DNA of 64,000 nt from Novosphingobium pokkalii (GTDB lineage Bacteria; Pseudomonadota; Alphaproteobacteria; Sphingomonadales; Sphingomonadaceae), in assembly GCF_014652855.1 (NCBI RefSeq), contig NZ_BMZP01000013.1, forward strand, positions 1 to 64,000, written 5' to 3'. Shown piece by piece: positions 27,134 to 36,153 of the stretch. A program made the position numbers and the translations under genes. Position 1 is the first letter of the stretch; every line of letters begins with the position of its first letter. The notes beneath the pieces were generated by a model. The model had not been told where the DNA came from. It was given only the letters and a program-made list of their open reading frames with translations, and searched no databases.

Positions 27134-27784
27134 ATGTCCAAGACGCTCTCCGATCAGCGCCCGCGCCCCAGAAAAGCGCCGCGCCAGGCACGGTCCATCG
27201 ACACCGTAAATGTGATAGTGGAGGCGGCCGCTCGCGTTTTGGAGCAGGCCGGATTGGGCGGGTTCACCACCAATGCGGTGGCGGCGCGTGCCGGTGTCAG
27301 TATCGGGTCGCTCTACCAGTATTTTCCGTGCAAGGACGCACTTGTCGGGGCGCTGATCGTCCGCGAGACCTCCGTTCTGATCGAAGAGGCCGCAAGGGCG
27401 CTCCAGCAGCCGACGGGCTTAGAAGCTCTGTCAGCGATGATTCACGCCGCAGTCCGTCACCAGCTCCAGCGGCCAAGCTTGGCCCGGCTGCTCGACATCG
27501 AGGAAGCACGACTGCCGTTTGACGCAAGCACGCGCAGCGTCACGAGCCGCCTTCATGCGCTGCTTGCCGAGGCGATTGCCCGCCCTGACCTGCCGCCACA
27601 GAACACTGTTCCCCTGGCGGCGTACGATGTCTTGTCGATCATCAAGGGAATGATCGACGGAGCGGGCGAACGCGGCGAGCAGGACCCCGAAGACCTTGTC
27701 CGGCGGGTAAGCCGGGCAGTGCACGGTTATCTTTGCCACGAGGCCAGCCACCTGGAAACAGGAGTGGTCGTTTCGACGACGTAA
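27134..27784 (+). CDS. TetR-family transcriptional regulator
   Basis: A 216-residue regulator. The N-terminal TetR helix-turn-helix is clear: VIVEAAARVLEQAGLGGFTT, then NAVAARAGVSIGSLYQYFPC. The ligand-binding half is helical (LLDIEEARLPFDASTRSVTS). ATG 27134 is preferred to TTG 27113. Divergent from the darcynin-like gene, which is its probable target. The downstream region 27785-27931 shows only a 46-codon frame without support. Confidence 0.88.
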   Translation: MSKTLSDQRPRPRKAPRQARSIDTVNVIVEAAARVLEQAGLGGFTTNAVAARAGVSIGSLYQYFPCKDALVGALIVRETSVLIEEAARALQQPTGLEALSAMIHAAVRHQLQRPSLARLLDIEEARLPFDASTRSVTSRLHALLAEAIARPDLPPQNTVPLAAYDVLSIIKGMIDGAGERGEQDPEDLVRRVSRAVHGYLCHEASHLETGVVVSTT

Positions 27785-27931
27785 CAATGGCAGATGCTCG
27801 TCCGGCTCCGGGCTCTCGGCTCCGAGCCCGCCTATACGGCCGGGATCGATACCGCTGGCAAACCCTGGCGATACCTGAACGCCGCTCGAGGGTCGCGCCG
27901 GAGTGCAATATGAACGCCCTCACCTAACGGG

Positions 27932-28111
27932 TCAGGCGTTCGAGGAGGACTTGATAGACCAGCGCCCCGTGACCGGATTGCGCGCGACAACTGTCGCCGA
28001 ACCGCTGCGTGCGCGCTCGCGCGAGAGCCGGATGAGCTCGGAATAACCTCCGACGCGCTTCGCGGCGGCAGCCGCGTGGCGCTGATCGTGCCGTGTCGTG
28101 ATCGTCGTCAT
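27932..28111 (-). CDS. Small basic protein, unknown
   Basis: 59 residues: MTTITTRHDQRHAAAAAKRV, then GYSELIRLSRERARSGSATV and a C-terminal RNPVTGRWSIKSSS. ATG 28111 is preferred (AGGGG upstream) over the longer frame. It lies 87 bp downstream of the protease-nuclease gene on the same strand and may be co-transcribed. It resembles small ribbon-helix-helix-like or immunity-type proteins only in size; no function assigned. Confidence 0.45.
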   Translation of the reverse strand: MTTITTRHDQRHAAAAAKRVGGYSELIRLSRERARSGSATVVARNPVTGRWSIKSSSNA

Positions 28112-28198
28112 GCCCCTAAGATAGTTGCGACGGAGGGCGCGCGACGCACCGGATCGGTAGTCCTCCACCCCGGCAAGCACCATCGACGCTTCGCAGCG

Positions 28199-30280
28199 TC
28201 AGGCCCCGGCATGCTGGTCGATCGCGGCAAGTTGCGACAGGTCGAGCCACCCTCGAAGGGTCTTTTCAATGGTGGCGATCGGCGTCCATGCGGTACGCCA
28301 GTTGTCGGTGACGTAGAATTCCTCTTCGGTCACGGCCCGCACGTCCTGCTCGAGGATAAACCCGTAGGCCTGGAAGGCTGCCTCATCCTTCACCACCACG
28401 ATTTTCCAGAAGCGATTGGGGATCTGGATGCGCGCTGCGCCTGACGCGTCCTTGCCATGAAACCAGCGGTCGTCCGCCCCAAAGATCGGCCCCGCGAAGA
28501 TGCAGGCCGCCTCTGCGTCCTTCTTGGTCGCCTCCGCGATCGCGGATTCGAGATCCCCCCAGTTGTCCTGGCCCGCAGCCCCCTGGTTGAACGCCTTGGT
28601 CTGGGGCGAGCAATTGGTGACATGGAACGTGTCGCCATTCGCCATCTGGATTTCCTCGAAGTGATCGCCCCAGCAGACATCGTCACGTCGGACGATATGG
28701 CCCTTGTCGAATGCGCCCCGGTCCTCGCTGTAGAAGACGTCGGGCAGCTGATAGCGGGAGGCGATGCGGGGGTCTTCGACCCAGAGTTCGGCATATTTCG
28801 AACCTTGCGGCCATCCGGCAAGTCCGTCGCGCGAGGTTGACTTGCCATCGACCGTCTTTGCCCGCTTGCGCCAGTCGACGTTCGACGCGGTGTAAAGCGC
28901 GAGCCGCCGTTCCTTGTGCATCCAGACGGAAAAGTGCCGGTAGCGCAGTTCGGGGTCATCGCCCTCGAGCAGGGGCGCCAGCACGTTCCTGCCCGCAGGC
29001 GTGACCACAGGACCCGGCACGGGTGTGACCTCGTCGAGAAAATGCGGGTCGAAACCGCGGCGTTGGTCCAGCCCGTCGTAGATGACAGGCGTGCGCATTT
29101 CAAAGGCTTCGGTTTCGAGAAGCGCGGTTGCCCCGCTCGCGATTTGGACCGCCGCCGCCGCTTGGCCGAGTTCGAGGCTGATGCGCAATTGTAGCGGGAT
29201 GACGACACTGCTCGAGTTCGATGGCACGTTCACGGGTTCGGCCTCCTGCGTCAAAATCTCGGTTTCCAGGTCGCGCGACGGTCCGGCAGCCGCAACGGGC
29301 GGCTCGTTGGCGGCCAGCGCCTGGATGGTCGAGGACATGATATCCCCAGCCCGCATTGCCGCTTCGATCTCTGGCAGACGTGCCGGCCAGTTCGACCCGA
29401 CAGAGGCCAGCAGGTCCTGGCTGATCCGGCTGATCCGGAAGCCGACATTGGCCTCCCAGAGGACGTCGCTTTCCGAAAGGCCGTCCAGATTGTCCGTGGT
29501 GCCGCCGGCGGCGAGGACATAGCGCCCGGCTTCACGCTTTATGCGTCCGCTTGAATGGAGCGCCACGACCTGCAGGCTGTCGTTGAAAACCGGCGAACCC
29601 GACGAGCCGTGGGCCGTGTCGGCGTGGTACCAGATCGAAGGTTCATCCTCGGCTGCGCGGATTACTTGGTTTTCCCGCAGGGCGATCTGCATCGGCACGC
29701 CATCCGGGTGCTGGATGATGGTGACGAAGTCGCCTTGCTTCGCCTTGCCGCTTTCCTGAAACAGCCGAAGATACCGGCGATCGACAATGGCGGCGCGCCC
29801 GGCAGAGAGCGGTGCGACCGCAACCACGCTATAGTCGAGTTCGGCGTTGGTCACGAAAAGCCGCTCCGGCTGCAGATCGAATTCGTCGGGATCGGCAGGA
29901 CGCTGGCCCGCCACGTCGAACCAGTAATCGAAGCCGATACGCGAACTTGCCACCGATGCCGCATCGGGAAAGACGTGATGATTGGTCAGGATCACCCCGG
30001 GCGCGATGAGAAATCCGGTAGCCCAGCCCTGTCGACCGCCACCCAGGATTCGTATTCGCCCGACGCAGCGCCGTGCCAGACTGCAGCGGTCCAGAAAATT
30101 GACATCGAGGAGATCGTTGGTGCCGAGCAACGCCTCCTGTTCGAGGGGCGTCGCGGACTGTCCATCGGCGGTCAAGAATTTGAACCGCCTGGCAACCAGG
30201 CTTGCGGAAAGCTCAGCAGCCGCCACCGGTTCAGGTACTTCCGGAACGAACCGCGCAAGATCGATGTCGGTCAGTTTCAT
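28199..30280 (-). CDS. Trypsin-like protease fused to a DNA/RNA non-specific (NUC1) endonuclease
   Basis: A 693-residue two-enzyme fusion with no signal peptide or membrane segment. Residues about 60-290 form a V8/trypsin-like serine protease: His in APGVILTNHHVF, Asp in NAELDYSVVAVAP, Ser in DTAHGSSGSPVFND. A linker of about 130 residues follows. Residues about 420-670 form a beta-beta-alpha-metal nuclease: RGFDPHFLDE, GAFDKGHIVRRDDVCWGD (the DRGH-type motif with K for R) and HVTNCSPQTKAFNQGAAGQ. Both active sites look complete. The cytosolic fusion suggests an intracellular effector, for example defence or cell death in which proteolysis frees the nuclease; that is inference. It is divergent from the S41 protease gene. 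Confidence 0.85.
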   Translation of the reverse strand: MKLTDIDLARFVPEVPEPVAAAELSASLVARRFKFLTADGQSATPLEQEALLGTNDLLDVNFLDRCSLARRCVGRIRILGGGRQGWATGFLIAPGVILTNHHVFPDAASVASSRIGFDYWFDVAGQRPADPDEFDLQPERLFVTNAELDYSVVAVAPLSAGRAAIVDRRYLRLFQESGKAKQGDFVTIIQHPDGVPMQIALRENQVIRAAEDEPSIWYHADTAHGSSGSPVFNDSLQVVALHSSGRIKREAGRYVLAAGGTTDNLDGLSESDVLWEANVGFRISRISQDLLASVGSNWPARLPEIEAAMRAGDIMSSTIQALAANEPPVAAAGPSRDLETEILTQEAEPVNVPSNSSSVVIPLQLRISLELGQAAAAVQIASGATALLETEAFEMRTPVIYDGLDQRRGFDPHFLDEVTPVPGPVVTPAGRNVLAPLLEGDDPELRYRHFSVWMHKERRLALYTASNVDWRKRAKTVDGKSTSRDGLAGWPQGSKYAELWVEDPRIASRYQLPDVFYSEDRGAFDKGHIVRRDDVCWGDHFEEIQMANGDTFHVTNCSPQTKAFNQGAAGQDNWGDLESAIAEATKKDAEAACIFAGPIFGADDRWFHGKDASGAARIQIPNRFWKIVVVKDEAAFQAYGFILEQDVRAVTEEEFYVTDNWRTAWTPIATIEKTLRGWLDLSQLAAIDQHAGA

Positions 30281-30583
30281 TGAAGAGCCCCCTCGACGCG
30301 AAAATAGCGCTTCAGCGTGGCAGGACGATTACATCGCGGGAATACTGACAGACTGTCCCGACAATTGAACGCGTACAAGATCCATTTTGACACAAGCGCT
30401 GCAAGACCCTCGCCATGGCACTTGGCGTCGACACAGCAGGCAGCCCTGCCCCTGGCGATCGGGAAGCCCGCCAGACGATCGGAAAAGCTACTCTCGACGC
30501 GCGTACGGCGCGTCCGGAGGCGCTCGATCAATATCGCGTATCCGCGCAGGATCTGGCGCCCTTCTCGGAGAATCCGAACGTCC
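30281..30583. other. Divergent intergenic region
   Basis: 303 bp lie between the divergent protease-nuclease and S41 protease genes. Frames across it lack ribosome sites and family similarity. It presumably carries both promoters; no clear -35/-10 pair or operator was found. Confidence 0.4.
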
Positions 30584-32017
30584 ATGCCCGTTTCTCGAGG
30601 CGCGGCCCTGCTTGCCGCCATGCTGCTGGTGACATCACCCGCCAGCGCCGTTGCCCAGACTGCTTCCTCCCCAGTGCCAGCGCCGGCCCAGGCCCCGGCC
30701 GCGTCCAAAGACGAGAAGAGCCAGGTCGCGCTGTTTGGCGAGGCACTCGACATCGTCCGCCGGAACTACAATGGAACCGTGGATGCAGATGCACTGACCA
30801 GCACGGCGCTCAAGGCCATGGCCAGTTCGCTGGACGGGCACTCGGCCTACATGACGCCGCAGGAGTTCAAGGACTTTCAGGCGGGCGCCACCGGGGAATT
30901 TGCCGGAATTGGCACGGTCCTCGAGGTGGCCGACGGGAAGCTGCGGGTCATTGCCCCGACAGATGGCGGCCCTGCGGCCCGCGCAGGCGTCGGTGCTGGA
31001 TGGCTCATCCGCTCGATCGACGGTCAAAGTGCCGAGCGGGTCACGCTCATCGAGGCGACGCGGCGGCTTCGCGGTGCAGCCGGGACCAAGGTTGCCATCA
31101 CGTTTGCGGACACCGGCGGCCGCGACGTGCCGCTCGTGCTGACCCGGGAGACCATCCACCTCCACAGCGTCTACCAGCGCCGGATCGGCACGTTCGGCTA
31201 TGTTCATATCACCGGATTTGCCCAGGTGACCGATCGCGAGTTCGCCGAGGCCCAGGCCGAGCTCCTGAAAGCGGGCCCCCTCTCGGGGCTGATCCTCGAC
31301 CTCCGCAACAACACCGGCGGCTTCATCGATGCGGCCGTGCATGTTGCCTCGCGCTTCCTGCAGCCTGGAGCCGTTGTCGTCCGGGTGGGCAAGAATGAAA
31401 CCGCGACCACGCCGATCCTGGCCTCGGACCAGGGGAATGCCCTGCGCAGTCTCCCGATGGTTGTCCTCGTCAACGGCGGGAGTGCGAGTGCGTCCGAGAT
31501 CGTCGCCTCCTCGCTGCAGGACAATCACCGCGCCAGCATCGTTGGCCTCGTGACCTTCGGCAAAGGTCTCGTGCAGAACATCTTTCCGCTCGCGCAAGGC
31601 GCGCAGGGCGCGCTCAGCGTCACAACGGCGCGCTACTACACGCCAACGGGGCGCTCGATTCAGCGGATCGGCGTGACACCGGAACTGCTAGTGGCCAGGA
31701 CGGCGCGCGAAGCGCAATCGGCCGTGCAAGGCGGACCTGCCTTTACCGAAGCATCGGTATTCAACGCGCCGGACAACGAGAGGCAGTTGCGCCGGCTCGA
31801 GCCGGAGGCGGTGGAAGGTCCCCCTGAAGAACCCGGGGTGCAGGACAAGCCGCTGTTCGCCAAGCCGCTGCCGGACGATACCGAGGTCGCTGCCGATTTT
31901 CAGATCCAGCGCGCCCTCGATGTGCTTCATGCGAGCGGCTCGGGCGGCGCCGGTCCGGCGCGCGCCATCCGGATCTATCGGCGGCCTCCCCCCGCGACCT
32001 CGCCCAAACCAAACTGA
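30584..32017 (+). CDS. S41-family C-terminal processing protease
   Basis: A 477-residue exported serine protease. Signal peptide (ALLAAMLLVTSPASAVAQ); N-terminal helical region with FGEALDIVRRNYNGTVDADA and SLDGHSAYMTPQEFKDFQAG; PDZ domain (about 110-190: DGGPAARAGVGAGWLIRSID); and the S41 catalytic domain with Ser in NGGSASASEIVASSL and Lys in GLVTFGKGLVQN. A nonconserved Pro-rich tail follows. CtpA-type proteases trim or degrade periplasmic and outer-membrane proteins. ATG 30584 starts the signal peptide; the GGAG site is distant. A chromosomal-type CtpA paralogue on cargo next to an adhesin cluster may act on surface proteins. Confidence 0.88.
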   Translation: MPVSRGAALLAAMLLVTSPASAVAQTASSPVPAPAQAPAASKDEKSQVALFGEALDIVRRNYNGTVDADALTSTALKAMASSLDGHSAYMTPQEFKDFQAGATGEFAGIGTVLEVADGKLRVIAPTDGGPAARAGVGAGWLIRSIDGQSAERVTLIEATRRLRGAAGTKVAITFADTGGRDVPLVLTRETIHLHSVYQRRIGTFGYVHITGFAQVTDREFAEAQAELLKAGPLSGLILDLRNNTGGFIDAAVHVASRFLQPGAVVVRVGKNETATTPILASDQGNALRSLPMVVLVNGGSASASEIVASSLQDNHRASIVGLVTFGKGLVQNIFPLAQGAQGALSVTTARYYTPTGRSIQRIGVTPELLVARTAREAQSAVQGGPAFTEASVFNAPDNERQLRRLEPEAVEGPPEEPGVQDKPLFAKPLPDDTEVAADFQIQRALDVLHASGSGGAGPARAIRIYRRPPPATSPKPN

Positions 32018-32038
32018 ACGATCGAGCGCGAGGCGCAT

Positions 32039-32557
32039 TCAGATATCGGCGTCGTCCCAGTGGACCTCGATCTCGCCGCCGAGGAGCTGAGATGCCCTCG
32101 ATATGCAGCGCAGGTCCAGGTTCCGTCTGCAGGTCTGGAAATAGCGCCCGGTCCTGGCGCGCCGGTCGAGCTCGACCATGGTCAATCCGGCGAGTGCTGC
32201 GCGCTGGCGAACCGCGTCGAGGACCGGCACGCCGAGCAGGATCGGCGCCCGCCTTGGCCGCCTCAACCCGAGGTGGCAGGCCTTTGCGTGGATCTGCCCC
32301 AGCTCCAGATGGGGAAACCGCTCGGCCAGGATCCGATCGGGGCTGGCAGCCGCGTAGAGCGCGCGAAGCAAGGCGACCTCGACATTGGTCCAGACGTGGC
32401 GAACGCGAGCGACGCCAAGGTGCCGGGTGCGGTTCTTGAGCGCGGACCGCGTGCGGTGCGGCAGTGCGCGCTCCAGGCGATCATAGGCGGGATAGATGGC
32501 TCGGATGAGATCGTCTTCCTCCGCCATCCATGGCGAGCCGGGCTCGCGCGCAATCAC
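32039..32557 (-). CDS. SANT/Myb-like DNA-binding protein A
   Basis: 172 residues with two helix-turn-helix-like units: WMAEEDDLIRAIYPAYDRLE then ALKNRTRHLG, and VWTNVEVALLRALYAAASPD then ERFPHLELGQIHAKACHLGL, i.e. the W-x(n)-L...R(A)...A..LGL spacing of Myb/SANT repeats. The C-terminus (LDRRARTGRYFQTCRRNLDL) resembles protein B. The GTG start overlaps the stop of protein B (GTGA), so it is translationally coupled. Probably a paralogous pair; targets unknown. Confidence 0.55.
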   Translation of the reverse strand: MIAREPGSPWMAEEDDLIRAIYPAYDRLERALPHRTRSALKNRTRHLGVARVRHVWTNVEVALLRALYAAASPDRILAERFPHLELGQIHAKACHLGLRRPRRAPILLGVPVLDAVRQRAALAGLTMVELDRRARTGRYFQTCRRNLDLRCISRASQLLGGEIEVHWDDADI

Positions 32558-33168
32558 GACACCGGCGAGTCCCGCCAGGCGATAGCAGGCGTGCCGCCAA
32601 GAAGATCGATGGCCTGCTGCAGAGCCGACCAGTTCAAATGCCGGGGCCTGGAGAAATAGCCCCGCGTGCCGACGAAGCTGTCGAGATCGGTCATCGACAG
32701 ACGGCAGGCAAAAGCGCGCGCGCGAACATCGTCGACGAACGCAAGACCGGTTGGTTTGGGAGGACGCCGGGGTCGCCGGACGCCGATCGCAAAGGCTTTG
32801 CCCCAGATCTGCCGCTTCGACTTGCCAGGAAACAGGACCAGGAGTTCATCGATCGGCACACCGGTGCGGTAGGGCGATCGCAAGGCACTGGTTTCCTGCG
32901 CCGTCCAGACCCGCTGGTCGCGCACAAGACGCAAGCGGCCAAGCTTCGTCTCGATCGCCTTGACCGTCCGGCCGGGAAGCATGGCAGGCAAGGCCTTGCG
33001 ATCGGCATGGTGATAGCGAAGAATGGCTATTTCCTGGGCGGTCCACACCGCCGTCCCGGCGAGCGTTCGGCCAGTGCGCGCAATATGGCGGCAGATGATG
33101 CCCTGCCCTTGCAGGCCACGCCGGTAGCCGCGGGCGTCGAGCCCGAAGATCGGGGGTGGTGGTTTCAT
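32554..33168 (-). CDS. SANT/Myb-like DNA-binding protein B
   Basis: A 204-residue paralogue of protein A. Two SANT/Myb-like repeats: VWTAQEIAILRYHHADRKAL then GRTVKAIETKLGRLRL, and VWTAQETSALRSPYRTGVPI then GKSKRQIWGKAFAIGVRRP. The tail (DLDSFVGTRGYFSRPRHLNW) aligns with RARTGRYFQTCRRNLDL in protein A. ATG 33168 is preferred to the longer frame. It lies 63 bp after the LysR stop. The tandem pair ends the long leftward cluster and may regulate it; function unproven. Confidence 0.55.
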   Translation of the reverse strand: MKPPPPIFGLDARGYRRGLQGQGIICRHIARTGRTLAGTAVWTAQEIAILRYHHADRKALPAMLPGRTVKAIETKLGRLRLVRDQRVWTAQETSALRSPYRTGVPIDELLVLFPGKSKRQIWGKAFAIGVRRPRRPPKPTGLAFVDDVRARAFACRLSMTDLDSFVGTRGYFSRPRHLNWSALQQAIDLLGGTPAIAWRDSPVS

Positions 33169-33231
33169 AATGGAACTCTTCTGCTGGCCATCGGGCACTT
33201 TGCCGCCGACGGGTGAGCCAACCCTCGCCAA

Positions 33232-34251
33232 TCAGGCGGCAGCCACCCCTCGGACTACCGCCAGACCGTGTTTTCGCCGCAGGATGCTGAGGAGACGGCC
33301 GAGCGCGGGATTTTGGTGTTCGGGGAGCCAGCAGGCGCTGGCAGGCACGAGCTCGGGTCCGTGGGCACCAATCACTTCACGGCATTCCAGGCCCTGCGCG
33401 CTATCGGCGAGCGCGGACTCGAGGCACAAGGAAAGCCCCTGGCCTGCGCGGACCATGCGGAAAATGGTCGGCAGGCTGACGTTGTGCTCGACGATGACGG
33501 GAGCGCGTCCTTGCGGCCGGATGCGATCGAAGAGGAAGTTGCGGACCTCGTCGGATGGCTCGCTGTGCGAGAGGAGGAAGGCTTCACCCACGAGATCGGT
33601 CCAGCGCAGCGATACCCGGTCGGCCAGCGGGTGCCCCTGGGGCATCACGGCGAAGACGCGTTCGTGCCAGAGGACCTGGCTTTCTCCCCTGAACTGGCTG
33701 GTCGGGCCATAAACGATTGCGAGGTCGATCGTCTCGGCGATCAAGGCATCGAACAGCGATCCGCTGGCAAACTCCACAGGTACGGGGCGGATTTCGCCAA
33801 GTTGGGGATCGCGGTTGAGCAAGAGGGAATGCAGGGGGCCGGCGCCGAGCGGTCCGTAGTAGCCGATGGCGACTTCGCCCGCCTGCCCATTGGAAATGCG
33901 CCGCATACCCTCGACCATCGCATGAAAGTCGACGAACATGCGGGCGCTCTGGCGCAGGAATATCTTGCCGAAGCGGGTCGGCACAGCGCGGCGATGCCGC
34001 CGCTCGAACAAGGGCACGCCGACGAGGAATTCGAGATCGCGGATCCGGCGGTTGACGGTGGCCGGTTTCATGTTGAGGGCGTCTGCCGCCTTGCGGAAGC
34101 TTCCATGCAGATTGAGAGCGAGGGCTGCTTCGACGTGGATGCGGTCGATCCCGCTGCGAATCCGCGCCGGATCGACGGTGGGCGTCTCGACGTTCGATCC
34201 CTCAAAGTCGCGCAGGAGCTTATGCACGCGTCTCTCCCGCGTTCGCGACAT
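33232..34251 (-). CDS. LysR-family transcriptional regulator
   Basis: A 339-residue LysR regulator. The winged helix is slightly offset by an N-terminal extension: LNLHGSFRKAADALNMKPAT, then VNRRIRDLEFLVGVPLFERR. The periplasmic-binding-like effector domain (about 110-320) includes AGEVAIGYYGPLGAG, DLAIVYGPTSQFRG and AVMPQGHPLADRVSL. LysR genes are common cargo or accessory genes of sphingomonad conjugative elements. It overlaps the upstream membrane-protein gene by 32 bp on the same strand. Target unknown. Confidence 0.88.
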   Translation of the reverse strand: MSRTRERRVHKLLRDFEGSNVETPTVDPARIRSGIDRIHVEAALALNLHGSFRKAADALNMKPATVNRRIRDLEFLVGVPLFERRHRRAVPTRFGKIFLRQSARMFVDFHAMVEGMRRISNGQAGEVAIGYYGPLGAGPLHSLLLNRDPQLGEIRPVPVEFASGSLFDALIAETIDLAIVYGPTSQFRGESQVLWHERVFAVMPQGHPLADRVSLRWTDLVGEAFLLSHSEPSDEVRNFLFDRIRPQGRAPVIVEHNVSLPTIFRMVRAGQGLSLCLESALADSAQGLECREVIGAHGPELVPASACWLPEHQNPALGRLLSILRRKHGLAVVRGVAAA

Positions 34252-34861
34252 ATCCCTGGCTCCCAGGGCGCGTAGCCAACCCGCCGGGCCTGCCAGGTGG
34301 CAGGGGCGCTAGCTCCGACCCGCTCCTCCCGCGCGCGGGAGACACCCGGCGCTCGGCCAGTTCACCAAAGCCCAGTGCGAGGCTGCGCACGTCTGCTCGG
34401 CTCCCCTCGACCGACACGCTCCCGGCGACATGCGACGGACACACGCGGCTGAAACCAGCCCCTCCCTCTCCCTTTCCGGCCCACTGGATCAGCAGTCCCG
34501 CGAGCGCGAGGATTGCGACGGTCGCGAGCAGCCAGCTGGTGCGGCGGGACGCCGCAAGGAAAGCATCCTGAAAGAGGTGTGCCTCGCTGCGAAAGATCGA
34601 CATCGTGAGCCCCACGGCCCGCAATGCGGAATCCTGGTCGCGCCGCAGCTTTTCGATGCCCTCGCCGAGGGCAAAATAGACGAGCCGCTTCTCGGCCGCG
34701 CTCAAGCGCGCGAGCCCCTGCACATCGCCTTCGAAGAGCGTGCGCTCTACCGCTTCTTCGAGGCGCTCGGGTGAGATCCCCAGGCCTGTCAAAAGCGCGG
34801 CGAGCCGGCGATAGTCGATCACGGGCGACGTTTGCGCAAAGCTGTCCGAACCGCGAGCCAT
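34220..34861 (-). CDS. Single-pass membrane protein, unknown
   Basis: 213 residues: a helical N-terminal region of about 110 residues (LAALLTGLGISPERLEEAVE, LARLSAAEKRLVYFALGEGI), one transmembrane helix (TSWLLATVAILALAGLLIQW) and a Gly/Pro/Arg-rich tail with one cysteine. ATG 34861 begins 8 bases after the end of the upstream gene's stop codon. The tail overlaps the LysR start. Belongs to the leftward cluster; no family recognised. Confidence 0.55.
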   Translation of the reverse strand: MARGSDSFAQTSPVIDYRRLAALLTGLGISPERLEEAVERTLFEGDVQGLARLSAAEKRLVYFALGEGIEKLRRDQDSALRAVGLTMSIFRSEAHLFQDAFLAASRRTSWLLATVAILALAGLLIQWAGKGEGGAGFSRVCPSHVAGSVSVEGSRADVRSLALGFGELAERRVSPARGRSGSELAPLPPGRPGGLATRPGSQGYVANAGETRA

Positions 34862-34868
34862 GGCGCGG

Positions 34869-35198
34869 TCAGTTGTTGTAGCCGGCGCTGACAATCGCCG
34901 CCTTGCAGAATTTACCCCTCGCGATGAGACCCGGGCACACATCCGCCCGCAGAGGTGTCGGTTCGTCGATGACGACCACGTAGCGGTCCACATTGGGCGA
35001 GAGCCGCAAGACCGCGCGCTGCCCACTATCGAGCCTGATCGCAAAGCGGGCCTGGTTGGCGGAAAAGATCGCGAAGCCGCAGCTATGTCCCGCCCCCGCA
35101 TCGCAGCCAAAGGTGACCTGCGTCGTCACTTCGGCGGAACTTGAAGCGATGGGCAGATAGGGCAAGGTCTGCGCGAACAGCAGTGCTGGCATCAGCAT
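34869..35198 (-). CDS. Small secreted cysteine-containing protein
   Basis: 109 residues with a short hydrophobic N-terminus (MLMPALLFAQTLPYLPIASS) that could be a signal peptide, then a beta-rich domain with four cysteines (VTFGCDAGAGHSCGF and RADVCPGLIARGKFCKA), likely two disulfides. GGAACGACC precedes the ATG. It lies upstream of and nearly touches the next membrane-protein gene. No family recognised. Confidence 0.55.
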   Translation of the reverse strand: MLMPALLFAQTLPYLPIASSSAEVTTQVTFGCDAGAGHSCGFAIFSANQARFAIRLDSGQRAVLRLSPNVDRYVVVIDEPTPLRADVCPGLIARGKFCKAAIVSAGYNN

Positions 35199-35331
35199 AG
35201 GTCGTTCCTGGTCCTGGAAATGTGAGCCGCGCCGCAGGAATATGCCGCTGCGAAAGTCCGCGAGCCCCTGGGCTCGCGCATCCGCGTGCCGTTCCCGTGC
35301 AGCCGCGGCATCGTGGCGACATCGGCTGCCG

Positions 35332-35790
35332 TCACGACGAGATTCCGAATGATCCGCCACCATCGGTGGCGGGAATGAAACTGCGGCCGCAGCGCTGGCA
35401 GCGAAAGGTCGCGCGCCAACGCAGCAGGTCGTCCGGCCAGATCGTCCGGTTGTAGCGGACCGCCCGCCCCAAGAGGACAGCCCCGAGCAGGAAAAGAGCA
35501 AGCGCAACAAGTCTGCTGCCAAGTATAGGGCCCACCAGCGCCAGTGCGATGATCATGAGGAACAGGCCGGGGCGATACGAGTGTCGCGCCGGGGGTGTGG
35601 CAATTGCCGAAGCAGCGGTCTGGATCGTCCCCCTCGCCTTGCTGCTTCCGAGCTGAACCCCAAGCCCTGGCGTGCCAAGTGCAACCGCCGCGTCCCGGCC
35701 ATCGCCTGCAAAGGCATGCAGTCCATCCTCGTACACGAGGGAAAGCCGGCGGACATTGTCGCTGCCGCAGCCGGGGCAATCCAGGCTCAT
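35332..35790 (-). CDS. Membrane protein with zinc-ribbon ends
   Basis: 152 residues: an N-terminal CPGCGSD zinc knuckle, a region with LYEDGLHAF-like strands, two adjacent hydrophobic segments (GLFLMIIALALVGPILGSRL and VALALFLLGAVLLGRAVRY) and a C-terminal CQRCGRSF knuckle. The two CxxC pairs could together bind one zinc. ATG 35790 has GGAG 12 bases upstream. Located in the adhesin cluster; function unknown. Confidence 0.6.
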   Translation of the reverse strand: MSLDCPGCGSDNVRRLSLVYEDGLHAFAGDGRDAAVALGTPGLGVQLGSSKARGTIQTAASAIATPPARHSYRPGLFLMIIALALVGPILGSRLVALALFLLGAVLLGRAVRYNRTIWPDDLLRWRATFRCQRCGRSFIPATDGGGSFGISS

Positions 35791-35842
35791 GAGAACCCGC
35801 TCCAGGCACACAACGGCATGCACGACCAAGTGCCCGTGAGGA

Positions 35843-36055
35843 TCACGCCCGCATGGCAAGAAACGCCAGGGCGAACGCTCCGAACAGCCCCGCGAACATC
35901 AGGGTTTCGGGCTGGGGCGACCAGAGGCTGCGCCGAAAGGGACGGCGACGCCGCCGCCGCTCCAGCAAGGCGGGGCCAACCATGGTCAGCAGAATGCAGA
36001 GCCCTGCGGCCACCCACAACAGGGTGCGCAGGCTGAGGGTTGATGGATCGAACAT
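35843..36055 (-). CDS. Small two-helix membrane protein
   Basis: 70 residues with two hydrophobic helices (LRTLLWVAAGLCILLTMVGP and LMFAGLFGAFALAFLAM) flanking a very basic loop (LLERRRRRRPFRRSLW). The basic cytoplasmic loop suggests a hairpin membrane protein. It lies 98 bp after the third DUF2827-type gene on the same strand. No family recognised. Confidence 0.5.
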   Translation of the reverse strand: MFDPSTLSLRTLLWVAAGLCILLTMVGPALLERRRRRRPFRRSLWSPQPETLMFAGLFGAFALAFLAMRA

Positions 36056-36153
36056 GGCAGGAGGTCTTTCGGGAAAGGCCGGTCAAAGCCCGCCAGCGCA
36101 CGCCAGAGGGCGCAGCGCTCCGCGCGGGCCATCCAGCAGATGGTATCCGATGC

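Noticed and set aside
27787..27927. 46-codon frame after the TetR gene
   Set aside because: No ribosome site, no domain, composition not convincing.
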